Source: Glycomyces artemisiae
Lineage (GTDB): Bacteria > Actinomycetota > Actinomycetes > Mycobacteriales > Micromonosporaceae
Direction: 5' to 3'
Length of the DNA: 64,000 nucleotides
Assembly: GCF_003002955.1 (NCBI RefSeq)
Contig: NZ_PVTJ01000001.1
Span: 744,001 to 808,000 of the forward strand
The translations under genes were made by a program, and so were the position numbers. The notes beneath the pieces are model-generated. The model saw only the letters and a program-made list of their open reading frames with translations, ran no database searches and was not told where the DNA came from. Below are positions 8,309-20,482 of the stretch, one piece after another (positions within the stretch are counted from its first letter, which is position 1; each line of letters opens with the position of its first letter).

Positions 8309-9459
8309 CCATCACGACTCCCAAGGGCTTCAAGGCGTCCGGCGTCACGGCGGGCCTCAAGCCCTCCGGGAAGCCCGACATGGCGCTGGTCGTCAACGAG
8401 GGCCCGCTCCAGGTCGCCGCGGGCCGGTTCACCGGGAACCGCGTCAAGGCCGCCCCGGTCAAGTGGTCGCAGCAGGTGCTCACCACCGGCGCGCTCAAGG
8501 CCGTGATCCTCAACTCCGGCGGCGCGAACGCCTGCACCGGCCCCGAGGGCTTCCAGGACACGCACGCCACCGCCGAGAAGACCGCCGAGGTCCTCGGCTG
8601 CGGCGCAGTCGAAGTGGCGGTGTGCTCGACCGGGCTCATCGGCGAGCGGCTCCCCATGGACAAGCTCCTGCCGGGCGTCGAGGCCGCCGCGAAGGCCCTC
8701 GCCGCCGACGGCGGTCCCGCGGCCGCGACGGCGATCATGACCACCGACACCGTCGCGAAGAACGCCGTCGTCGCGAGCCCCGCGGGCTGGAGCCTCGGCG
8801 GGATCGCCAAGGGTGCGGGGATGCTCGCGCCGGGCCTGGCGACGATGCTCGTCGTGCTCACCACCGACGCCGTCGTGGACCACCCGCTCGCGGACGCCGC
8901 GCTCGGCACCGCCTGCCGGTACTCGTTCGACCGGCTCGACTCCGACGGGTCGATGTCCACCAACGACACCGTGCTCCTGCTCGCCTCGGGCGCCTCCGGC
9001 GTCGAGGCCGCCGCCGACGAGTTCATCTCGGCGCTCACCGAGCTGTGCAAGGACCTCGCGCACCAGCTGCTCTCGGACGCCGAGGGCTCCACGAAGGACG
9101 TCGCGATCACCGTCTCGGGCGCGGCGACCGAGGACGACGCGGTCGAGGTGGCCCGGATCGTGGCCCGCGACAGCCTCGTCAAGACCGCGCTGTTCGGCTC
9201 GGACCCGAACTGGGGCCGCATCCTCGCCGCCGTCGGCACCGCGAAGGCGCCGTTCGACGCCGACGCGGTCGACGTGGCCGTCAACGGCGTGTGGATCTGC
9301 AAGGCCGGCGCCGCCGGGGAGCCGCGCGACCTCGTGGACCTCAAGGGCCGCGACGTGAAGATCGACATCGACCTCCACCACGGCGCCGCCTCGGCCACGA
9401 TCTGGACCAACGACCTGTCCCACGACTACGTCCACGAGAACTCGGCGTACAGCACATGA
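8305..9459 (+). CDS. argJ: Bifunctional glutamate N-acetyltransferase / ornithine acetyltransferase
   Basis: ArgJ recycles the acetyl group from N-acetylornithine to glutamate and in many bacteria can also make N-acetylglutamate from acetyl-CoA. The protein has 384 residues. The autoprocessing motif K169[11 protein letters not shown]180-ML is intact; cleavage before T180 creates the nucleophile and the alpha and beta chains. The GTG start at 8305 overlaps the argC stop, and the gene stop overlaps the argB start (ATGA). No separate argA is needed if it is bifunctional, which the sequence alone cannot settle. Confidence 0.96.
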   Translation: MTITTPKGFKASGVTAGLKPSGKPDMALVVNEGPLQVAAGRFTGNRVKAAPVKWSQQVLTTGALKAVILNSGGANACTGPEGFQDTHATAEKTAEVLGCGAVEVAVCSTGLIGERLPMDKLLPGVEAAAKALAADGGPAAATAIMTTDTVAKNAVVASPAGWSLGGIAKGAGMLAPGLATMLVVLTTDAVVDHPLADAALGTACRYSFDRLDSDGSMSTNDTVLLLASGASGVEAAADEFISALTELCKDLAHQLLSDAEGSTKDVAITVSGAATEDDAVEVARIVARDSLVKTALFGSDPNWGRILAAVGTAKAPFDADAVDVAVNGVWICKAGAAGEPRDLVDLKGRDVKIDIDLHHGAASATIWTNDLSHDYVHENSAYST

Positions 9460-10358
9460 CCGATATCAGTGACCTCGCACCGCATCTGCAAGCGGCCCTT
9501 GGCAAAGCGGAGACCCTCATTGAGGCGCTACCGTGGCTCCAGCGGTTCACCGGCTCGATCGTGGTCGTCAAGTACGGCGGCAACGCCATGATCAACCCGG
9601 AGCTCCAGGCCGCGTTCGCCGCGGACATGGTGTTCCTCCACTACGTCGGCATCAAGCCGGTCGTCGTCCACGGCGGCGGCCCGCAGATCTCCGCGATGCT
9701 GAAGAAACTCGACATCGCCTCCGAGTTCAAGGGCGGCCTGCGGGTCACCACCCCCGAGGCCGCCGACGTGGTCCGGATGGTCCTGGTCGGCCAGGTCGGC
9801 CGGGAACTGGTGGGCCTCATCAACAACCACGGGCCGTTCGCGGTCGGCATGTCCGGCGAGGACGCGCAGCTGTTCACCGCGAAGCGCCGCTGGGCCGAGG
9901 TCGAGGGCGAGCGGGTCGACGTCGGCCGGGTCGGCGACGTCGCGTCGGTCAACACCGCCGCGATCGACGACCTCATCGCCGCCGGGCGCATCCCCGTGGT
10001 CTCCACGGTGGCGCTCGACCACGACGGCATCCTCTACAACCTGAACGCCGACACCGCCGCCGCGGCGCTCGCGGAGGCGCTCGGCGCGCAGAAGCTCATC
10101 GTCCTCACCGACGTCGAGGGGCTCTACGAGAACTGGCCGGACAAGGACTCGCTGCTGCGGCAGATCTCCACCGACCATCTCGCGGACATCCTCCCCTCGC
10201 TCCAGGCGGGCATGGTCCCGAAGATGGAGGCGTGCCTGCGCGCCGTCAAGGGCGGCGTCCCGCAGGCGCACGTGATCGACGGCCGGGTCCCGCACTCGAC
10301 CCTGCTGGAGATCTTCACGACCGACGGCGTCGGCACCATGGTCCAGGAGACGGCATGA
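9456..10358 (+). CDS. argB: Acetylglutamate kinase
   Basis: ArgB phosphorylates N-acetylglutamate with ATP and is the usual arginine feedback point of the cyclic pathway. The protein has 300 residues of the amino-acid-kinase fold, with VVKYGGNAM (phosphate-binding Lys), [10 protein letters not shown] (glycine-rich loop) and the C-terminal [12 protein letters not shown] segment. The N-terminal helix before VVVKYGG ([17 protein letters not shown]) is the type present in arginine-sensitive hexameric ArgB, which supports allosteric inhibition. The ATG overlaps the argJ stop. Confidence 0.97.
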   Translation: MTDISDLAPHLQAALGKAETLIEALPWLQRFTGSIVVVKYGGNAMINPELQAAFAADMVFLHYVGIKPVVVHGGGPQISAMLKKLDIASEFKGGLRVTTPEAADVVRMVLVGQVGRELVGLINNHGPFAVGMSGEDAQLFTAKRRWAEVEGERVDVGRVGDVASVNTAAIDDLIAAGRIPVVSTVALDHDGILYNLNADTAAAALAEALGAQKLIVLTDVEGLYENWPDKDSLLRQISTDHLADILPSLQAGMVPKMEACLRAVKGGVPQAHVIDGRVPHSTLLEIFTTDGVGTMVQETA

Positions 10359-11557
10359 CCTATTCGGAGCAGATCAAGGCCCGGTACGCCAAGGCGCTCA
10401 TGGGCAACTACGGCCTGCCGCCCGTCGCGATCCGCGAGGGCTCAGGCTCCACCGTGATCGACGTGGACGGCAACGCCTACCTCGACATGATCGGCGGCAT
10501 CGCCGTCTCCAGCCTGGGGCACAACCACCCCGCGCTCGTCGAGGCGATCGGCGGCCAGGCCGCGCGGCTCGCGCACACCTCGAACCTCTTCCTGCACGAG
10601 AAGGAGGTCGAGCTCGCCGAGAAGCTCCTCGAACTGTGGGGCAACCCCGGCCGGGTGTTCCTGTGCAACTCCGGGACCGAGGCCAACGAGGCCGCGCTCA
10701 AGCTCGCGATCCTCCACGGCAACGCCACCGGGAAGGCCAAGATCGTCGCCACCGAGCACGGCTTCCACGGCCGCAGCCTCGGCGCGCTCTCGATCACCGG
10801 GAAGGCCGCGATCCGCGAGCCGTTCGGGCCGTTCCCGCGCGAGGTCGTGTTCGTGCCCTACGGCGACGCCGACGCGCTCAAGGCCGCCCTCGACGACACC
10901 GTCGCCGCCGTGTTCCTCGAACCCACCCAGGGCGAGACCGGCGTGGTCCCCGCCCCGGCCGGATACCTCAAGGCCGCACGGGAACTCACCGCTGCGAACA
11001 ACGCGCTCCTCGTGCTCGACGAGATCCAGTCCGGGTTCGGGCGCACCGGCGCCTGGTTCGCCCACCACGCCGAAGGGATCGTCCCCGATGTCGTGACCCT
11101 CGCGAAGGGCCTCGGCGGCGGCGTGCCGATCGGCGCGGTCCTCGCGACCGAGGCCACCGCGGCGCTCCTGACCCCCGGGACGCACGGCTCCACGTTCGGC
11201 GGCAACCCGATCGCGTGCGCGGCGTCCCTCGCCGTCATCGACACGATCGAGCGCGACCACCTCTTCGACAACGTGCTCGCCCTCGGCGCGCACCTCGAAG
11301 CGCGGCTCCTCGCCGACCCCCGGGTCACCGAGGTCCGCGGCCAGGCCCTGTGGCGCGGCATCGCCCTCGCCGAGCCCGTCGCCGCCGACGTCGTGAAGCA
11401 CCTCATCGGCCTCGGCGTCCTCGCCAACGCGCCCCGGCCCGACACGATCCGGATCGCGCCCCCGCTGACGATCTCCCAGAACGAGATCGACCTGTTCTGC
11501 GACAAGCTCATCGCGGCCCTCGACGCCGTCTGTCCCGCACCCGGAGGACGACCGTGA
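10355..11557 (+). CDS. argD: Acetylornithine aminotransferase
   Basis: ArgD is a PLP-dependent class III aminotransferase converting N-acetylglutamate semialdehyde to N-acetylornithine. The protein has 400 residues. The PLP Lys is K251 in [13 protein letters not shown], with the cofactor-binding Asp in [13 protein letters not shown] and the substrate phosphate loop [11 protein letters not shown]. The same family also serves succinyl-DAP in lysine synthesis, so dual use is possible. The start codon overlaps the argB stop. Confidence 0.96.
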   Translation: MTYSEQIKARYAKALMGNYGLPPVAIREGSGSTVIDVDGNAYLDMIGGIAVSSLGHNHPALVEAIGGQAARLAHTSNLFLHEKEVELAEKLLELWGNPGRVFLCNSGTEANEAALKLAILHGNATGKAKIVATEHGFHGRSLGALSITGKAAIREPFGPFPREVVFVPYGDADALKAALDDTVAAVFLEPTQGETGVVPAPAGYLKAARELTAANNALLVLDEIQSGFGRTGAWFAHHAEGIVPDVVTLAKGLGGGVPIGAVLATEATAALLTPGTHGSTFGGNPIACAASLAVIDTIERDHLFDNVLALGAHLEARLLADPRVTEVRGQALWRGIALAEPVAADVVKHLIGLGVLANAPRPDTIRIAPPLTISQNEIDLFCDKLIAALDAVCPAPGGRP

Positions 11558-12477
11558 CCCTCAAGCACTTCCTCAAAGACGACGACCTGACCCCCGCCCA
11601 GCAGGCCGAGGTCCTCGACCTGGCCGCGAAGCTCAAGGCCGACCGCTACGCCTACCCGGCCCTCAAGGGCCCCAAGTCCGTCGCGGTCGTCTTCGAGAAG
11701 CCCTCCACCCGGACCCGGCTGTCCTTCGACGTCGGCATCGCCGAACTCGGCGGCCACTCCGTGGTCCTCGACGCCCAGTCCACCCAGCTCGGCCGCGGCG
11801 AGACCATCGCCGACACCGCCCGGGTCCTCTCCCGGTACGTCTCCGCGATCGTCATCCGCACCTTCGGCGACGACCGGATCGCCGAGCTCGCCGAGCACGC
11901 CACGGTGCCCGTCGTCAACGCGCTCACCGACGGCTGGCACCCCTGCCAGCTCCTCGCCGACCTCCAGACCATCGCCGAGCACAAGCCCCTCAAGGGCACG
12001 AGCATCGCCTACGTCGGCGACGCCGCGTTCAACATGGGCAACTCCACCGTCATCGCCTCCTCCATGGCGGGCATGCACGTGCGCATCGGCGCCCCCGCGG
12101 GCTACCAGCCCGCCGACGAGGTCCTGGAGCGCGCCGCGCAGATCAACGCGACCACCGGCGGATCGGTCACCGTCACCGCCGACCCCGTCGAAGCCGTCTC
12201 CGGCGCCGACGTCGTCTCCACCGACGCGTGGATCTCCATGGGCATGGACGACAGCGCGAAGCGCTTCGCCGACCTCAACCACTACCAGCTCAACGCCGAC
12301 CTCCTCGCCCACGCCGCCGCCGACGCGATCGTCCTCCACTGCCTCCCGGCCCACCGCGGCCAGGAGATCACCGACGACGTGATCGACGGCCCCCACTCGC
12401 GCGTGTTCGACCAGGCCGAGAACCGGCTCCACGCCCAGAAGGCCCTGCTCGCCTGGATTCTCAAGGAGTCCTCGTGA
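11554..12477 (+). CDS. argF: Ornithine carbamoyltransferase
   Basis: ArgF makes citrulline from ornithine and carbamoyl phosphate. The carbamoyl-phosphate motif STRTRLSF is near residue 52, the HPCQ motif (WHPCQLLADLQT) follows, and the catalytic HCLPAHRG loop marks an OTCase rather than an ATCase. The protein has 307 residues. It starts with GTG overlapping the argD stop, with GGAGG 6-7 nt upstream. It is followed not by direct overlap but by a 64-nt spacer carrying a sequence repeated elsewhere in the window. Confidence 0.97.
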   Translation: MTLKHFLKDDDLTPAQQAEVLDLAAKLKADRYAYPALKGPKSVAVVFEKPSTRTRLSFDVGIAELGGHSVVLDAQSTQLGRGETIADTARVLSRYVSAIVIRTFGDDRIAELAEHATVPVVNALTDGWHPCQLLADLQTIAEHKPLKGTSIAYVGDAAFNMGNSTVIASSMAGMHVRIGAPAGYQPADEVLERAAQINATTGGSVTVTADPVEAVSGADVVSTDAWISMGMDDSAKRFADLNHYQLNADLLAHAAADAIVLHCLPAHRGQEITDDVIDGPHSRVFDQAENRLHAQKALLAWILKESS

Positions 12478-12478
12478 G

Positions 12479-12541
12479 CCCGCACCCGTCGCCCCGCCCT
12501 CCGCTCGCTTCGCTCGCTTCCCCGAACCGGAGTGAACGCTG
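12479..12541 (+). repeat. Intergenic spacer element, copy 1 (argF-argR)
   Basis: This 63-nt spacer begins CCCGCACCCGTCGCCCCGCC and ends GGAGTGAACGCTG directly before the argR ATG. A near-identical sequence fills 27157-27223 between an ABC permease gene and a DUF624 gene. The two differ by about ten substitutions and small indels in the middle. The 3' end supplies the GGAG ribosome-binding site of the following gene. The internal CGCTCGCTT direct repeat is not an inverted repeat. Confidence 0.7.
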
Positions 12542-15683
<3,142 letters not shown>

Positions 15684-15697
15684 GACCGGAGACCACG

Positions 15698-15728
15698 AAG
15701 CGGCCCGCGCCTCGGCGCGGGCCGCTTT
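15698..15728. terminator. Bidirectional terminator between argH and the HdeD-like gene
   Basis: A perfect 13-bp stem (AAGCGGCCCGCGC, 15698-15710, with its complement at 15715-15727) encloses a CTCG tetraloop and has AA/TT flanks on both sides. It sits between two convergent genes and can end both transcripts. Confidence 0.88.
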
Positions 15729-15737
15729 CCGTTCCGG

Positions 15738-16280
15738 TCAGATCTCCTTGGAGAGCCGCCGCAGCCTGACGCTGGTGATGACGGTGAGCAGGCCCCAGAC
15801 GATCGCGAAGAACCCGATCGTCACCACGAGCGCGATGGCGCCTTCGCCGGGCTTGGCGAGCAGCAGGATGCCCAGGACGATCCCGGCGAGGCCGGAGAGG
15901 ATGAACAGCCAGCGCCCGCCCGCGTCGCGGCCGAGGCCGAAGCCGTTGACGAGCGAGCCGATGCCGGTGACGATGGCCCAGAACGCGATCACGTACAGCA
16001 GCGCGAGCGCGGAGATGCCCGGCCACACGAGGGCGATGACGCCGGCGACGACGCCGAGGACGCCCATGAAGATGAGGAAGCCGCGGCCGGTGTGCCGCCG
16101 CAGGCCCATGACGATCGCGGTGATGCCGTCGACCACGGCGTACGCGCCGAACAGGATCACGAGCGCGAGGAGCGTGATGCCGGGCCAGAAGACCGCGAGC
16201 GCGCCGAACACGATCGTGAAGATGCCGCGCACCAGGACCCACGCCCAGTTCTTGGCGAGCAGTTCGAGCATCGTGTCCAC
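15738..16280 (-). CDS. HdeD-family (DUF308) membrane protein
   Basis: This is a 180-residue protein with six hydrophobic helices arranged as three pairs, each with the DUF308 pattern (RGIFTIVFGALAVFWPGITLLALVILFGAYAVVDGI repeated in divergent form). HdeD in enteric bacteria is linked to acid resistance; in actinomycetes the function is not known. A second in-frame Met lies two codons on (16274). It converges with the arg operon and seems monocistronic. Confidence 0.88.
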   Translation of the reverse strand: MDTMLELLAKNWAWVLVRGIFTIVFGALAVFWPGITLLALVILFGAYAVVDGITAIVMGLRRHTGRGFLIFMGVLGVVAGVIALVWPGISALALLYVIAFWAIVTGIGSLVNGFGLGRDAGGRWLFILSGLAGIVLGILLLAKPGEGAIALVVTIGFFAIVWGLLTVITSVRLRRLSKEI

Positions 16281-16354
16281 CCCGTTCCACCTGCGGTAAC
16301 GCTTGTACCTGCCACGCTAGCCCCGGCGGGGCCCGAACGTGTGGAAACGGCATG

Positions 16355-16386
16355 AAAACGGGCCCCGGCGCAGCGCGCCGGGGCCC
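16355..16386 (-). terminator. Terminator of the MMPL transporter gene
   Basis: A perfect 12-bp stem (GGGCCCCGGCGC, 16360-16371, pairing with 16375-16386) has a 3-nt loop. On the minus strand the hairpin is followed by CGTTTTC, a short U tract, so it acts on the gene ending at 16401. Confidence 0.82.
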
Positions 16387-16400
16387 TGGGTTCCCTGTTC

Positions 16401-18515
16401 CTACGCTCGGGCGGGCTCCTTCGCGGGCTCGCGCTCGGGTTCGACGGTGACGTGCGGCAGGGCCCGGTCGAGCCACTTCGGCATCCACCACGCGGACCGG
16501 CCGAGGACCTTCATGATCGCGGGCACGAGGAGCACGCGGATGACGAACGCGTCGAGGAAGATCGCCGCGGCCATGCCGACGCCGAACTGCTGGAGCAGCC
16601 GCGACTCGCTGAACACGAACGCCCCGAACACGGCGATCATGATCGCGGCCGCCGCGGTCACGACGCCGCCGGTGGAGGCGAGGCCCTTGCGGACCGCCTC
16701 GCGGGCGTCGCCGCCGCGGACCCATTCCTCGCGCATGCGGGACATGAGGAACACCTCGTAGTCCATCGAGAGCCCGAAAATAATCGCAAAGGACATGACG
16801 GGCACGAACGCCTCGATCGGGCCCGGCTCGGCGCCGAGGGCCCCGCCCTGGAACATCCAGGTGACGAGCCCGAGGCTCGCGCCGATGGTGAGCAGGTTGA
16901 GGATCGCGGCCTTGATCGGGATGAGGACCGACCGGAACACGACCATGAGCAGGAGCATCGACAGGCCGACGACGAGGATCAGGAACAGCGGCGCCCGCTG
17001 CTCGATGATGTCGCTGAAGTCGATCGCCGCGGCGGTGGCGCCGCCGACGTACTGGTCGCCCGCGACGCCGTCGAGGTCGTCGCGCAGCTCGTGGACGAGG
17101 TCCACGGTGGCCTCGTCGCTGGGCCCGCCGGTGCCGAACACCGTGGACATCCACAGGTCCTCGCCGATGGGGAACGCCGGGGTCGCGTACTCCACGCCGT
17201 CCAGCGCGCCGACCGCGTCGTAGGCCGCGGCCGCTTCGGCCTCGGTCCCGTCGGTGACGACCAGGAGCGGCCCGTTGAAGCCCTTCCCGAACCCGTCGGC
17301 GAGCATGTCGTACGCCCGGCGGCTCTGGAGCTCCTCGGACTCGGTGCCCGCGTCGGCGAAGCCCAGCCGGATGCCCGCGAGGGGCGCGGACAGCGCGACG
17401 AGGCCGACGGTGACGAGGACGATCGCGAGCCACGCCTGCTTCTCGACGAGCCGCGACCACGCGTTCCAGCGCCGCCCGGGCACGCCCTTGGCCTTCGCCG
17501 CGTGCTTCCTCACCCGCTTCTCGATCCGCTTGCCGAACATGGCGAGCAGCGCGGGCAGCAGCGTCACCGACGCGAGCATGGTCACCAGCACCACGAGCGC
17601 GACGGCGATCGAGACCGACTGGAGCGCACCGAGTCCCAGCGCGTACAGGCCGATGAGGGCCACGATCACGACCGACCCGGCGAACAGCACGGACCGGCCC
17701 GCGGTGTCGAGGGCGGTGGCGGCGGCGTCGCGCCTGGCCGCGCCGCCGAGGAGTTCGGAGCGGAACCGGGCGAAGATCAGGAGCGCGTAGTCGATGCCGA
17801 CGCCGAGCCCGACCAGGAACAGGATGGGCGTCAGGTACGTCGGCAGCGTCGTCACGTGGGACACGAGCTGCGCCAGGCAGAACGTGGTGCCCACGGCGAA
17901 CACGGCGGTGATGAGCGGCAGGCTCGCGGCCAGGAACGACCCGAACATGAGCACGAGGATCACCAGGGCCGCGAGGATGCCGATGCCTTCGGCGGCCCCG
18001 CCGCCGCCCTCCTCGGCCTCGCGGATCGGGTCGCCGCCGAGCGCGACGTCGAGGCCGTCCCCGGCGGCGTCCTCGGCCACCGGCAGCAGCGCCGCGGCCT
18101 CCTCGGTAGTCCCGTCGAACGCGGCGGTCGCGTACCCGACGGTCCCGTCGGCGCTGATCGCGCCGGGCTCGGTGTACGGGTCGGTGACCGCCCCGACGCC
18201 GGGCATCGCGGCGAGGTCGGCGAGCAGCGCGTCCACGCGGTCCTGCTCGGCCGCAACGGCATCGGCGGCGAACACGACCTGCACGGTCACCGGGTCCGCG
18301 TCGGGGGCGCGGTCGGCGAGCAGGTCCGAGAGCTCCTGGGACTCGGTGCCGGGCATCGAGAAGTCGTCGTCGAACGCCGATCCGACGACGGCGGCGGCGC
18401 CGATCGACGCGGCGAACACGAGGACCCAGACGAGGAGTGCGGTGAGCGGCCGGCGCTGCGTCCAGTCGGACAGGCGGGCCATGCGCGAGCGCGGGCGGGC
18501 GAGGTCTTGTTCCAT
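16401..18515 (-). CDS. MMPL-family RND transporter
   Basis: This is a large polytopic exporter of the MmpL/RND type that uses proton-motive force to move lipids or drugs outward. It has two repeats, each with one helix, a periplasmic loop and a bundle of five or six helices. The MMPL motifs are GVGIDYALLIFARFRSEL in the first half and GLSMDYEVFLMSRMREEW in the second; the Asp in each is part of the proton relay. The start is placed at the ATG at 18515, about 704 residues; a later Met (MARLSDW) is possible. No lipid-biosynthesis genes adjoin it, so the substrate is unknown. The two-component system upstream reads in the same direction and could control it. Confidence 0.9.
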   Translation of the reverse strand: MEQDLARPRSRMARLSDWTQRRPLTALLVWVLVFAASIGAAAVVGSAFDDDFSMPGTESQELSDLLADRAPDADPVTVQVVFAADAVAAEQDRVDALLADLAAMPGVGAVTDPYTEPGAISADGTVGYATAAFDGTTEEAAALLPVAEDAAGDGLDVALGGDPIREAEEGGGGAAEGIGILAALVILVLMFGSFLAASLPLITAVFAVGTTFCLAQLVSHVTTLPTYLTPILFLVGLGVGIDYALLIFARFRSELLGGAARRDAAATALDTAGRSVLFAGSVVIVALIGLYALGLGALQSVSIAVALVVLVTMLASVTLLPALLAMFGKRIEKRVRKHAAKAKGVPGRRWNAWSRLVEKQAWLAIVLVTVGLVALSAPLAGIRLGFADAGTESEELQSRRAYDMLADGFGKGFNGPLLVVTDGTEAEAAAAYDAVGALDGVEYATPAFPIGEDLWMSTVFGTGGPSDEATVDLVHELRDDLDGVAGDQYVGGATAAAIDFSDIIEQRAPLFLILVVGLSMLLLMVVFRSVLIPIKAAILNLLTIGASLGLVTWMFQGGALGAEPGPIEAFVPVMSFAIIFGLSMDYEVFLMSRMREEWVRGGDAREAVRKGLASTGGVVTAAAAIMIAVFGAFVFSESRLLQQFGVGMAAAIFLDAFVIRVLLVPAIMKVLGRSAWWMPKWLDRALPHVTVEPEREPAKEPARA

Positions 18516-18622
18516 GCCGCGACTATCGCCGCCGCAGGGGCCCGGTCGCATCGTCCCGGCAGCGGCATTCGCGCTACCTCCGCGGGATCAGGCCCTCCCG
18601 GGCCCGTACCACCCCGGTAGCA

Positions 18623-19294
18623 TCACTGCCCGTCGGTCCACGTGGGACGGACGAGCCCGGCCTCGTACGCGGTCACCACCAGCTGCGCCCGGTCGCGCGC
18701 CGACAGCTTCGACATGATGCGGCTGACGTGCGTCTTCGCCGTCGCGGGGGACAGGAACAGGGTCCTGGCGATCTCGTCGTTGCTCATGCCCGTCGCCACC
18801 AGCTTGAGCACCTCGGTCTCCCGCTCGGTGAGCGCGCCGAGCTTCGAGCTCGGCTCGGGCCGCGCGACGCGGCCCGCGAACTCGGCGATGAGCCGCCGCG
18901 TCACCTTCGGGGAGATGAGCGCCTCGCCCGCCGCGACCACCCGGATCGCGTGGATCAGCTCATCCGGATCGGTGTCCTTGACGAGGAACCCGCTCGCGCC
19001 CGCGCGCAGCGCCCGGTACACGTAGTCGTCCTCGTCGAACGTCGTCAGGATCACGACCTTGACGCCGTCGAGCTTCGGGTCCCGCCCGATCCGCTCGGTC
19101 GCCTCCAGGCCGTCCATGCGCGGCATCCGGATGTCCATGAGCACCACGTCGGGACGCTTGGAGCGCACCAGCTCCAGGGCCTCCGCGCCGTCGCCGGCCT
19201 CGCCGACCAGCTCCACGTCCTCCTCGTCGCCGAGGATCGACGCGAACCCGGCGCGCACCAGCCGCTGGTCGTCGACGAGCATCACCCGGATCAC
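18623..19294 (-). CDS. Response regulator, NarL/LuxR family
   Basis: This is a two-component DNA-binding regulator of 223 residues. The receiver has D8/D9 and phosphoacceptor D54 (VVLMDIRMPRMDG), with conserved Thr (ILTTFDED) and Lys (FLVKDTD). The LuxR HTH (LTERETEVLKLVATGMSNDEIARTLFLSPATAKTHVSR) is at the C-terminus. The GTG start at 19294 overlaps the stop of the upstream kinase gene as GTGA, which fixes the start. The MMPL gene 107 nt downstream is a possible target. Confidence 0.93.
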   Translation of the reverse strand: MIRVMLVDDQRLVRAGFASILGDEEDVELVGEAGDGAEALELVRSKRPDVVLMDIRMPRMDGLEATERIGRDPKLDGVKVVILTTFDEDDYVYRALRAGASGFLVKDTDPDELIHAIRVVAAGEALISPKVTRRLIAEFAGRVARPEPSSKLGALTERETEVLKLVATGMSNDEIARTLFLSPATAKTHVSRIMSKLSARDRAQLVVTAYEAGLVRPTWTDGQ

Positions 19295-20433
19295 TTCGGC
19301 ACCTCCAACGGCCACGCGGCCTCCACGGCGAAGCCGCCGTCCTCGCGCGGCCCCGCGTCGAAGGTACCGCCGAGGCCCTCCGCGCGCTCGCGCATCCCCG
19401 CCAGACCGTTCCCGGCCTTGTTCGCGCCCTTGGCATCCCCGACGCCGTCGTCGACGACCGCGAGCGCCAGCGTCGACGTCCCGATCACCACGTTCACCTG
19501 CACGCGGGTCGCGCGCGCGTGCCGCAGCACGTTCGTCAGCGACTCCTGCACCACCCGGTACGCGGCGGCGTCCACGGCCACCGGCACCTCCTTGCCCCCG
19601 TCGACGCGCAGGTCCACCTCCAGGCCGGACGCCCGCGCCGCCTCCGCGAGCGCCGGCAGCTGCGCGATGCTCGGGCCGGGCCCGGTCGGCGCGGCCTCCC
19701 CGGCCTCCCGCAGCACCCCGACCATGGCCCGCAGCTCCCGCAGCGACATCCGGCTGGTCTCGGCCACGACCTCCAGGACCTCCCCGGTCGCGTACGAGGG
19801 GTCCTTGCGCAGTTTCCGCAGCGCCGCGGTGGTCTGCACGTTGATGAGCGACAGGTGGTGCCCGACGGCGTCGTGCAGGTCCCGCGCGATCCTGATGCGC
19901 TCCTCGGCGACGGAACGGCGCTGCGTCTCCTCCAGCGCTACGAGCGTCTCGGCCCGGTACCGGCGGTGGTGCGCCACGACCGCGCCGATCGCGGGGACCG
20001 CGATGATCCAGCCCGAGAGCATGAACGTCTCGCTGGCGGTCATGTGCGCGAAGTCCGCGAGGACCTCCGAGACCACGACGATCACGAACGTGCTCGCCGC
20101 GATCACCGACGCCGCAACGAGCCTGCCGAGGGCCGCGAGCGTGTACAGCGCGACCACGAACGCCGAGAGCATCGGCCCGTCCGTCGAGGACGCCGGGTAG
20201 TAGACCAGCGTCGCCGCCCACGTGACGAGCGTGACCGCGAGCGGGTACGGGGTCCGGAAGAACAGCGCCACGATCGAGACGCCCATCATCGCCCACGCCA
20301 GGCCCTCGTTCAGGCCCTGCGTGTCGGTGATGCGCAGCTCCCACTGCACGAACGACCAGGTCAGGACCACGACCGCGTTCACGGCCCCCGCAACGAGGTC
20401 GCCGGGCCGGAACAGGGTCGCAGGTCGTTTCAC
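19291..20433 (-). CDS. Sensor histidine kinase (HisKA_3)
   Basis: This is the partner kinase of the regulator just downstream. It has 380 residues, with a membrane domain of about six helices in the first ~140 residues. The phosphoacceptor motif RIARDLHDAVGHHLS has H187. The HATPase domain has the N box (VVQESLTNVLRHAR) and G box (GNGLAGMRERAEGLGG). No extracellular sensor domain is visible, so a membrane-embedded or intracellular cue is likely. It starts 49 nt after the end of tex on the same strand, separated by a palindromic terminator. Confidence 0.92.
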   Translation of the reverse strand: MKRPATLFRPGDLVAGAVNAVVVLTWSFVQWELRITDTQGLNEGLAWAMMGVSIVALFFRTPYPLAVTLVTWAATLVYYPASSTDGPMLSAFVVALYTLAALGRLVAASVIAASTFVIVVVSEVLADFAHMTASETFMLSGWIIAVPAIGAVVAHHRRYRAETLVALEETQRRSVAEERIRIARDLHDAVGHHLSLINVQTTAALRKLRKDPSYATGEVLEVVAETSRMSLRELRAMVGVLREAGEAAPTGPGPSIAQLPALAEAARASGLEVDLRVDGGKEVPVAVDAAAYRVVQESLTNVLRHARATRVQVNVVIGTSTLALAVVDDGVGDAKGANKAGNGLAGMRERAEGLGGTFDAGPREDGGFAVEAAWPLEVPK

Positions 20434-20447
20434 AACAACAACTGTAG

Positions 20448-20477
20448 GGGAGCGCCCGGCCCGGGCCGGGCGCTCCC
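20448..20477 (-). terminator. 30-bp perfect palindrome between tex and the histidine kinase gene
   Basis: GGGAGCGCCCGGCCC (20448-20462) is followed immediately by its exact complement (20463-20477), with no unpaired loop. It lies 6 nt downstream of the tex stop on the minus strand and 15 nt before the kinase start. A terminator for tex is the simplest reading; there is no T tract. Confidence 0.6.
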
Positions 20478-20482
20478 GCGCG

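Noticed and set aside
12500..12520. CGCTCGCTTCGCTCGC-like stretch that reads the same backwards
   Set aside because: It is a direct repeat of CGCTCGCTT, not an inverted repeat, so it does not form a hairpin.
16452..18620. Very long plus-strand frame opposite the MMPL gene
   Set aside because: The Arg/His/Glu-rich composition is that of an antisense shadow. The minus strand encodes a clear MMPL transporter.
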